A program made the translations under genes and the position numbers. This document shows, one piece after another, positions 1 to 4,862 of a DNA stretch of 6,236 bases. Position 1 is the stretch's first letter. Each line of letters starts with the position of its first letter. The stretch covers positions 1-6,236 of the forward strand of contig CANFFA010000155.1 of assembly GCA_947445425.1 (NCBI GenBank), given 5' to 3'. The stretch comes from Paludibacteraceae bacterium. GTDB taxonomy: Bacteria; Bacteroidota; Bacteroidia; Bacteroidales; Paludibacteraceae. Below the pieces are notes generated by a model that was given only the letters and a program-made list of their open reading frames with translations, did no database searches and was not told the origin of the DNA.

Positions 1-323
1 ATATTTTCTTTTACAATCATTACTAGCTCTTTTGGTAGATTCCCGACTTTGGAGATTAATCGCTGATTATCAATTGCTCGAATTTGGTCTATCATTATAT
101 CGCAATTATTATGAAGATTTGCCATCCCTTTTTTTAGATGCACCCTCAGAACTTCTGCCTCTTTTTTTACGTTTGTAGTAATAGGACAAACAATACAAGA
201 TGGGTGATGAATTTTATTCAGTAAATTGGTTTGTACAACCAATACAGGCCTAGTTTTACCAGCTTCTGTACCTTTCTGAGGGTTTAGATCGGCTATCCAT
301 ATTTCAAATTGTTTAATTAGCAT
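1..323 (-). CDS. mazF: MazF/PemK-family toxin (mRNA endoribonuclease), 3' end cut by window edge
   Basis: The minus-strand frame opens at the ATG at 323-321 and runs to the left edge with no stop, giving 107 visible residues; the family is usually about 110-120, so only a few are missing. The N-terminus has the family signature: EIWIADLNPQKGTEAGKTRP at residues 7-26, then VLVV, with the conserved Arg at 25. The PITT segment at 47-50 supplies the Thr position used in catalysis, and DIMIDQIRAI at 75-84 matches the later DQ(V/I) strand of MazF. By family knowledge it is a toxin that cleaves mRNA at short specific sequences and is neutralised by the adjacent antitoxin. The cleavage motif cannot be read from sequence. 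The start lies one base after the antitoxin stop (TAAGATG), which points to translational coupling and one transcript. All catalytic positions visible are present, so it looks intact. Symbol is given at family level. Confidence 0.9.
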   Translation of the reverse strand, partial: MLIKQFEIWIADLNPQKGTEAGKTRPVLVVQTNLLNKIHHPSCIVCPITTNVKKEAEVLRVHLKKGMANLHNNCDIMIDQIRAIDNQRLISKVGNLPKELVMIVKEN

Positions 324-324
324 C

Positions 325-555
325 TTATATATTTTCTATAATATCTTCAAATTCCTTTAGTACTGATAATGAATCCTCACTTACTAATTTTGACTCGATA
401 GTGAGTTTTTTTTCAAGTATGTTCTTTTTCTGTACTTGATTGTAGTAAGCCAATGCCTCATTTATATATCTGTTTCGTGAGTTTTTAATTTTCGATAATA
501 TCGTTTCTGTTTCGTCGAATATTGAATCGTCTATTTTTAATGAAATTGTTTTCAT
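325..555 (-). CDS. ribbon-helix-helix antitoxin of the MazF-type toxin
   Basis: This 76-residue protein precedes the toxin with one base between them, the usual antitoxin-first order. The N-terminus KTISLKIDDSIFDETE (2-17) looks like the DNA-contacting beta strand of a ribbon-helix-helix protein. It is followed by helix 1 (about 12-24) and helix 2 beginning at SRNRYINEALAYYNQ (26-40), which has the classic S/N-R-x-x-(Y/F)-I-x-E-A-L pattern. The tail (about 41-76) is charged and helical, fitting a segment that wraps around and blocks the toxin. The likely role is to neutralise the toxin and to repress its own promoter through the DNA-binding domain. The fold differs from the AbrB-type MazE of E. 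coli. The start at 555 sits about 28 bases downstream of the -7 box at 583-590. No Shine-Dalgarno sequence is visible, as is normal for this phylum. Assignment rests on fold pattern and position. Confidence 0.85.
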   Translation of the reverse strand: MKTISLKIDDSIFDETETILSKIKNSRNRYINEALAYYNQVQKKNILEKKLTIESKLVSEDSLSVLKEFEDIIENI

Positions 556-582
556 AGCATTTGAATTTTTTTATTATAAATA

Positions 583-613
583 CAAATGTATATCAAAATA
601 GTATATATTACAA
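583..613 (-). promoter_or_regulatory. Bacteroidota-type promoter for the antitoxin-toxin operon
   Basis: On the minus strand, TTG at 613-611 is followed after 20 bases by TACATTTG at 590-583. This matches the Bacteroidota consensus TTG-(19-21)-TAnnTTTG recognised by the primary sigma factor of this phylum. Transcription would start roughly 570-578, leaving a leader of about 15-25 bases before the antitoxin ATG. It was found by pattern and has not been tested. Confidence 0.7.
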
Positions 614-619
614 GTATAT
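588..619. repeat. three GTATAT repeats at 13-bp intervals, candidate antitoxin operator
   Basis: GTATAT occurs at 588-593, 601-606 and 614-619, exactly 13 bp apart start to start. The array covers the spacer of the antitoxin promoter and touches both its -7 box and its -33 element. Ribbon-helix-helix antitoxins typically bind short repeated half-sites in their own promoter, so autorepression here is a reasonable inference. The region is very AT-rich, so a chance array cannot be excluded. Confidence 0.45.
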
Positions 620-629
620 TCTAATTTAT

Positions 630-662
630 TTTGAGAACAGAAAAAGAAATTTCGTACATTTG
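630..662 (+). promoter_or_regulatory. Bacteroidota-type promoter for dusB
   Basis: TTTG at 630-633 is followed after 21 bases by TACATTTG at 655-662, a full match to the Bacteroidota -33/-7 consensus. Transcription would begin near 668-672, giving a dusB leader of about 50 bases. The -7 octamer is identical to that of the divergent antitoxin promoter. The two -33 elements lie back to back with 16 bp between them. Confidence 0.7.
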
Positions 663-680
663 TATTTTCTTACTGTATAG

Positions 681-693
681 GCCAATCATTGGC
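681..693. repeat. short palindrome in the dusB leader
   Basis: GCCAAT-C-ATTGGC is a perfect inverted repeat with 6-bp arms around one central base. It lies downstream of the predicted dusB start site, so it falls in the 5' untranslated region. One central base is too short for an RNA hairpin loop without opening the inner pairs, so a protein-binding site is more plausible than an attenuator. No function can be assigned. Confidence 0.35.
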
Positions 694-722
694 AAATTAA
701 TTATTTAGCACAATATTTACAC

Positions 723-1760
723 ATGAAAATTGCTGACATTGAATTTCCCGAATACCCACTCTTTTTAGCCCCAATGGAGGATGTTACGGATCCTGCTTTT
801 CGCTTACTTTGTAAGCAATTTGGTGCTGACATGCTTTATACTGAGTTCATTTCTTGCGATGCGTTAATTCGGAGTATAAAACGTACTGAACAGAAGCTCA
901 ATTTTTCAGAGGGCGAACGTCCTTTGGCCATACAAATTTATGGACGAGATGCCGATACTATGGCTGAAGCTGCACGTATAGCTGAAGCTGTGCAACCCAA
1001 TATAATTGATTTGAATTTTGGATGTCCTGTTAAAAAAGTGGCTGGTAAAGGATCTGGATCAGGACTTTTAAAAGATTTACCTAAATTATTGGAAATTACT
1101 TCTTCTGTTATCAATGCTGTTAAATTACCTGTGACTGTGAAAACCAGGTTGGGATGGGATGAAGATAGTAAGGTGATCGTTGAATTGGCAGAGCGTTTAC
1201 AAGATGTAGGGATTGCTGCATTAACTATTCATGGCCGAACCAGGGCACAAATGTATACTGGAGATGCTGATTGGACCTTGATTGGTGCTGTTAAAAACAA
1301 TCCACGTATGCACATTCCAATTATTGGAAATGGCGATGTGACTACACCTGAACGTGCCCGGGAATGTTTTGATCGCTATGGTGTTGATGCAATTATGATG
1401 GGTAGAGCTGCGATTGGTAAACCTTGGATTTTTGCTGAAATGAAACACTATCTTAAACACGGTGTTCACAGAGCTGATTTGAGTTTTGACGAGAAAATTT
1501 CTATCATCAAGCAACAGGTTCTCAATGCAATAGATTTTTTGGATGAACACCGCGGTATCATTCATACCCGTCGCCATATCGCCCTTGCACCTGCTTTTAA
1601 AGGGATTCCAAATTTTAAGCCCACTCGTATAGCCATGCTCCAAGCCACCAAATTGGATGAGCTTTTTGCAATTATTGACTCTGTAAAAGAACCTGAGTTT
1701 TTAGTTCAAGAGAATGATAGTGAACTCGATAGTTTTTCACAAGATCAATGTGCTTTATAA
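723..1760 (+). CDS. dusB: tRNA-dihydrouridine synthase DusB
   Basis: This 345-residue protein is a flavin-dependent reductase that converts uridine to dihydrouridine in the tRNA D-loop, using NADPH and FMN in the cytoplasm. The TIM-barrel start LFLAPMEDVTDPAFR (13-27) is the Dus FMN-binding signature. DLNFGCPVKKV (96-106) carries the catalytic cysteine at 101, and GKGSGSGLL (108-116) follows it. TVKTRLGW (138-145) gives the FMN/substrate lysine at 140, IHGRTRAQMYTG (169-180) the histidine at 170, IGNGDV (201-206) the phosphate-side glycine loop, and MMGRAAIGKPWIF (225-237) the closing FMN-phosphate motif. A helical tRNA-binding domain fills 250-320, and the last 20 residues are variable. Length is normal for DusB. 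The ATG at 723 is the first in frame after the promoter and directly precedes the conserved N-terminus. The M13 peptidase gene follows after 52 bp with no promoter seen between them, so co-transcription is possible. Subfamily (DusB rather than A or C) is inferred from the motif wording. Confidence 0.95.
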   Translation: MKIADIEFPEYPLFLAPMEDVTDPAFRLLCKQFGADMLYTEFISCDALIRSIKRTEQKLNFSEGERPLAIQIYGRDADTMAEAARIAEAVQPNIIDLNFGCPVKKVAGKGSGSGLLKDLPKLLEITSSVINAVKLPVTVKTRLGWDEDSKVIVELAERLQDVGIAALTIHGRTRAQMYTGDADWTLIGAVKNNPRMHIPIIGNGDVTTPERARECFDRYGVDAIMMGRAAIGKPWIFAEMKHYLKHGVHRADLSFDEKISIIKQQVLNAIDFLDEHRGIIHTRRHIALAPAFKGIPNFKPTRIAMLQATKLDELFAIIDSVKEPEFLVQENDSELDSFSQDQCAL

Positions 1761-1812
1761 TCTTCCTTTAAACCTTCAGTACAATATTTTAACTTCAAAT
1801 AAATTATTTATT

Positions 1813-3843
1813 ATGAACTCTATTTTTTCACTAAAAGGTATTTTATCCTCTTTTGTAATTATGACCACTTTAACTACTGCTTTTGCCCAAAATTCTGGCG
1901 TTGATATTAAAAATTTGGACCGAACAATGAGTCCAAAACAAGATTTCTACCAATATGCCTGTGGCGGTTGGATGCTAAATCACCTTTTGACTGGTGAGTA
2001 TGCTCGTTTTGGTAGTTTTGATATGTTGGCTGAAAATAATCGTAAGCAACTAAAAGGTTTGATTACTGAAATTGCAGTTAAGACAGCTGCTCAAGGAACT
2101 GTGGAACAAAAAATTGGTGATTTGTATAGACTTGCAATGGATAGTGCAAGGTTAAATCTTGATGGTTTCAGTCCTGTGCAACCTACTTTGAAGAAAATAG
2201 CTTTGATTAAATCTATTGGTGATTTATCAACTTTGTTACCAGAACTATTGATGATGGGAGTAGATCCTTTTTTCTCTGTTTATGTAGATGCTGATGCGAT
2301 GAATAGTTCAAAATACTTAGTGCAAACGCATCAAGGTGGAATCAGTTTACATGAAAGGGACTATTATCTTGAAAATGATGAACATACTAAAAGTATACGT
2401 GATAAGTACAAATTGCATGTTGTTAAAATGTTTCAACTATTTGGTTATACGGCTACGCGTGCTCAAAAAAATATGGAAGTTGTATTGCAAATCGAAACCC
2501 GTTTGGCTACAGCTGCTTACGATAAAGTAAAATTGCGTGATCCACATGCCAATTATAATAAAATGACTGTTAAAGAGCTTCAAAAAATGGTTCCTGTACT
2601 CAATTGGAAGCTTTATTTTGAAACTTTAGGACTAAAAAAGACTACTGAGTTAAGCGTATCTCAAAAGGAGTCATTGATAGAGGTTGGTAAAATCATTGAA
2701 TCTATGCCTTTAGCGGCTCAAATTGCTTATTTACAGTGGAAAGTGATAGATGAGTCAGCAGCTTACCTAAGCGATGCTATTTCTGCTCAAAACTTTGAAT
2801 TTTATGGTAAGACTTTATCAGGAAAAAAAGAACAGAAGCCACGCTGGAAACGTGCTGTCGCTTCAGTTGATGGTACATTGGGAGAAGCGGTAGGGCAGAT
2901 GTACGTTAAAAAGTATTTTCCTGCAGAAGCAAAAGAAAGAATGTTGAAGCTGGTTAATAATTTGCAAGTTTCTCTTGGAGAGCGAATTAAATCACTTGAG
3001 TGGATGGGTGATTCGACAAAATTAAAGGCAACAGAGAAGTTAAATTCATTTATTGTCAAAATTGGATATCCAGATAAATGGAGAGATTATTCTTTATTGG
3101 ATATTAAGAAGGATTCTTATTATGCTAATATTCAACGTGCCAATCGTTTTGAATATGCTTATATGGTTGCAAAAGCAGGCAAGGTGGTTGATAAAACGGA
3201 ATGGTTAATGACTCCTCAAACGGTTAATGCTTATTACAATCCATCCACCAATGAAATCTGTTTTCCTGCAGGTATTCTACAATACCCTTTCTTTGATATG
3301 AATGCTGATGATGCCTTTAATTATGGTGCCATTGGTGTGGTAATAGGACATGAAATGACGCATGGTTTTGATGATCAAGGGCGTCAATTTGACAAGGATG
3401 GTAATCTAAAAGATTGGTGGACTGCAGAAGATGGTAAGAAATTTGATGCTAGAGCTGCAGTGATGTCTAATTTTTTTGATTCTATTCAAGTAGCTCCAAA
3501 TGTTAAAGCCAATGGTAAATTTACCTTGGGTGAAAATATTGCTGATCATGGTGGTTTACAAATTTCTTTTCAGGCCTTTAAAAAAGCAAGTACAGGTTTA
3601 GCTCTTCCTACTGTGGATAGTTTAACACCAGAACAACGTTTTTTCCTTTCTTATGCCAATGTATGGGCCAATAACATCCGTCCTGAAGAAATCCTCGTAC
3701 GTACAAAGTCTGACCCGCATTCGCTCGGAAAATGGCGTGTAAATGGTGCTTTACCACACATTGCACCTTGGTATGAGGCATTTGGAATTAAGGCTGGTGA
3801 TGCCATGTTTGTACCAGTGGAGAAAAGGGTTTCGATTTGGTAG
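1813..3843 (+). CDS. pepO: secreted M13-family (neprilysin/PepO-like) zinc metallopeptidase
   Basis: From the ATG at 1813 the product is 676 residues, normal for bacterial M13 enzymes. Residues 1-25 form a type I signal peptide ending TTAFA before QNSG, with no lipobox cysteine, so a soluble periplasmic or exported enzyme is expected. LDRTMSPKQDFYQYACGGWM is the usual N-terminal M13 motif. The catalytic domain has NAYYNP (472-477, substrate backbone binding), HEMTH (513-517, two zinc histidines and the catalytic Glu514) and GENIADHGG (573-581, third zinc ligand Glu574 and Asp578). WRVNG has the substrate-binding Arg at 642. The C-terminus ends KRVSIW, as in many bacterial members. It is expected to cleave short peptides, and the physiological substrate is unknown. 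The frame is open upstream to 1714, inside dusB, but starting there would bury the signal peptide behind 33 non-conserved residues, so 1813 is chosen. A terminator lies 37 bp after the stop. Confidence 0.93.
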   Translation: MNSIFSLKGILSSFVIMTTLTTAFAQNSGVDIKNLDRTMSPKQDFYQYACGGWMLNHLLTGEYARFGSFDMLAENNRKQLKGLITEIAVKTAAQGTVEQKIGDLYRLAMDSARLNLDGFSPVQPTLKKIALIKSIGDLSTLLPELLMMGVDPFFSVYVDADAMNSSKYLVQTHQGGISLHERDYYLENDEHTKSIRDKYKLHVVKMFQLFGYTATRAQKNMEVVLQIETRLATAAYDKVKLRDPHANYNKMTVKELQKMVPVLNWKLYFETLGLKKTTELSVSQKESLIEVGKIIESMPLAAQIAYLQWKVIDESAAYLSDAISAQNFEFYGKTLSGKKEQKPRWKRAVASVDGTLGEAVGQMYVKKYFPAEAKERMLKLVNNLQVSLGERIKSLEWMGDSTKLKATEKLNSFIVKIGYPDKWRDYSLLDIKKDSYYANIQRANRFEYAYMVAKAGKVVDKTEWLMTPQTVNAYYNPSTNEICFPAGILQYPFFDMNADDAFNYGAIGVVIGHEMTHGFDDQGRQFDKDGNLKDWWTAEDGKKFDARAAVMSNFFDSIQVAPNVKANGKFTLGENIADHGGLQISFQAFKKASTGLALPTVDSLTPEQRFFLSYANVWANNIRPEEILVRTKSDPHSLGKWRVNGALPHIAPWYEAFGIKAGDAMFVPVEKRVSIW

Positions 3844-4060
3844 AAGAGACGCAGTGCACTGCATCTATACCAATTCGGATAAAAAAATAAGGCAGGAACT
3901 CATCGTCTGCCTTATTTTTTTTGCGGTTGTATACATTTTTTGAAGTCATCACTTTTTGGTAGTTGATAGACTTTCCATGTGCTTTGATCTCTTCCTCTCG
4001 GCTTTGCTTCCGCGCCGCCTTTACTAGTTCCAGTACGGAACTTTTCTTTTTTTGTTTCAT
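3788..4060 (-). CDS. small basic protein of unknown function; frame runs through a terminator (likely nonstop mRNA)
   Basis: I do not recognise this gene by name. From the ATG at 4060 the frame encodes 90 residues to a stop at 3788-3790, but only the first 60 or so are likely to be made. Residues 1-50 are lysine/arginine-rich and organised: a basic helix SSVLELVKAARKQSREEEIK (7-26), then HGKSINYQKV (28-37) and SKNVYNRKKNK (40-50). The terminator stem spans codons 47-60, with no earlier in-frame stop. The predicted tail beyond (61-90) is the translated REP-like palindrome plus antisense of the peptidase 3' end, so it has no sign of being selected as protein. If transcription stops in the U-run near 3881-3887, the mRNA lacks a stop codon and yields a peptide of about 58-60 residues subject to trans-translation. 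The gene begins 77 bp after tsaE on the same strand with no promoter visible, so co-transcription is likely. That it is a real gene is inferred from the protein-like composition of the first 60 residues and its position. Confidence 0.6.
   Translation of the reverse strand: MKQKKKSSVLELVKAARKQSREEEIKAHGKSINYQKVMTSKNVYNRKKNKADDEFLPYFFIRIGIDAVHCVSSTKSKPFSPLVQTWHHQP
3847..3866. repeat. REP-like palindromic repeat (GCAGTGCACTGC core)
   Basis: The core at 3851-3862 is a perfect 12-bp palindrome. It extends to 20 bp with a single mismatched pair (3850/3863), and the outer parts resemble AGACGC...GCGTCT. Short imperfect palindromes of the form GTAGAGACGC...GCGTCTCTAC are, from memory, common intergenic repeats in Bacteroidota, and this looks like a decayed copy. 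It starts four bases after the peptidase stop and precedes the terminator. Both strands read DAVHC across it in one frame, a peptide seen often in spurious translations of such repeats. Family membership is inferred without a genome comparison. Confidence 0.55.
3881..3922. terminator. bidirectional intrinsic terminator
   Basis: A perfect 15-bp stem pairs 3881-3895 (seven A, then TAAGGCAG) with 3907-3921, around an 11-base loop at 3896-3906. A run of eight T follows the GC-rich part on the plus strand and seven T on the minus strand, so it should terminate in both directions. On the plus strand it ends the peptidase transcript. On the minus strand it lies inside the reading frame of the small gene at 3788-4060, at codons 47-60. 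Confidence 0.9.
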
Positions 4061-4111
4061 TCTTTTTTATTTTATAAATTATCATTATTCCGACTAGCTC
4101 CTTCATTTGCA

Positions 4112-4141
4112 TATTGGCAAATTAGCGTATTGGAAAATTAG
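4112..4141. repeat. two tandem copies of TATTGG(C/A)AAATTAG
   Basis: TATTGGCAAATTAG at 4112-4125 and TATTGGAAAATTAG at 4128-4141 match at 13 of 14 positions with a 16-bp period. The second copy includes the tsaE stop codon. A related 12-mer, ATTGGCAAATTA, recurs at 688-699 upstream of dusB. No hairpin with a U-run is formed, so this is not a terminator. The repeat is probably a member of a short AT-rich intergenic repeat family, which one window cannot confirm. Confidence 0.45.
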
Positions 4142-4554
4142 TATAATGTCACATTCCTCTCCCCGTATTCGTCTTCCTCAATATTTACATTTACCATGGA
4201 GTCGGGTAGGAGGGAGGCAATATTTTCTGCCCACTCAATAAAACAAAGATTTCCACTATACAAATACTCCTCTGCTCCCAAATCAAGTGCTTCTTGAATT
4301 TTGTTGATACGGTAACAATCGAAATGGTAAATTATTTTTTTATCTGCTGCTTCATATTCATTAACAATTGCGAAAGTTGGTGAGTTCACATTTTCTTTCA
4401 CACCCAACTCTTCGCAAATGGCTTTTATAAAAGTTGTTTTACCTGCACCCATATTTCCGTTGAATGCAAATATTCTGTTTTCTCCAATTAGCTCGATAAA
4501 TTGTTCAGCAGTTTCTTGAATACTGTCTAGGGATTTTATTTTTAGTGTTAGCAT
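4138..4554 (-). CDS. tsaE: tRNA threonylcarbamoyladenosine biosynthesis ATPase TsaE
   Basis: This 138-residue P-loop protein has the length and motif order of TsaE (formerly YjeE). The Walker A loop is GNMGAGKTT at 33-41 with Lys39. SPTFAIVNEY (58-67) is the switch I region, HFDCYR (77-82) carries the conserved aspartate at 79, EALDLGAEEYL (88-98) follows, and FIEWAE (105-110) has the conserved Glu107 and Trp108. In the cytoplasm TsaE binds the TsaB-TsaD complex and uses ATP hydrolysis to reset it, so that threonylcarbamoyl is transferred to A37 of ANN-decoding tRNAs. The N-terminal Met at 4554 precedes the first beta strand and no better start lies upstream in frame. The gene is followed by the small basic protein gene on the same strand and preceded by a 308-bp gap after uvrC. 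No consensus promoter could be found in that gap. Confidence 0.95.
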   Translation of the reverse strand: MLTLKIKSLDSIQETAEQFIELIGENRIFAFNGNMGAGKTTFIKAICEELGVKENVNSPTFAIVNEYEAADKKIIYHFDCYRINKIQEALDLGAEEYLYSGNLCFIEWAENIASLLPDSMVNVNIEEDEYGERNVTLY

Positions 4555-4862
4555 GTTTTTAGTTTGTGATATATTGTTCTTAATCTATTTTCTTGTAAAT
4601 TTTATTTTTTGTTGTTTTCAGTATAAAATATGCCTTCTCCTTCTAATATTTACGTATAAATGGGCAGTTAGAAGTTTTTATTCGATTCTCAGCGCCTCAA
4701 TTGTGGTTAAAATGGGGTGTAATTCATTGAAAATAATGATAATATGATCATTGTTCCATGTTTGTCATTTCTTTCCATCTAGCTTTTAAACTACTCTAGA
4801 AATCAAATATTGACTATTTAACTGCTTTTTCTTCAGTTTTCATTTCATTACTTCATTATTTT
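4555..4862. other. 308-bp intergenic gap between uvrC and tsaE, nothing recognised
   Basis: The stretch is very AT-rich. I see no RNA gene, no strong terminator and no consensus TAnnTTTG box on the minus strand for tsaE. A weak inverted repeat (AATGAT/ATCATT, 4735-4740 with 4747-4752) has only six A/T-rich pairs. A plus-strand frame of 64 codons (4553-4747) is low-complexity F/I/L/C-rich and looks like noise. The tsaE promoter should be here or further upstream in uvrC but is not evident. Confidence 0.6.

Noticed and set aside
1221..1643. Minus-strand 140-codon frame opposite dusB
   Set aside because: It is an antisense shadow of a clearly conserved dusB coding region.
1714..1812. Upstream extension of the peptidase frame by 33 codons, overlapping dusB
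   Set aside because: It would bury a clear type I signal peptide (starting at the ATG at 1813) behind non-conserved residues. The overlap with dusB is in another frame.
3743..3943. Plus-strand 66-codon frame over the peptidase 3' end, palindrome and terminator
   Set aside because: It is a frame shadow of the peptidase that continues through the REP-like palindrome and the terminator.
3912..4112. Minus-strand 66-codon frame overlapping the small basic gene
   Set aside because: It is rich in Lys and lacks an organised pattern. It covers the same DNA as the frame from 4060, whose first 60 residues look more protein-like. Its stop falls inside the terminator stem, so it is a weaker but not impossible alternative.
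4553..4747. Plus-strand 64-codon frame in the uvrC-tsaE gap
   Set aside because: It is low-complexity and F/I/L/C-rich, as expected from T-rich DNA. No promoter or recognisable domain is present.
4735..4752. Inverted repeat AATGAT/ATCATT as a possible uvrC terminator
   Set aside because: It has only six mostly A/T pairs and no adjacent U-run.
4814..4843. Nine-residue minus-strand peptide (MKTEEKAVK) just after uvrC
   Set aside because: It is too short to distinguish from chance in A-rich DNA and has no supporting signal.
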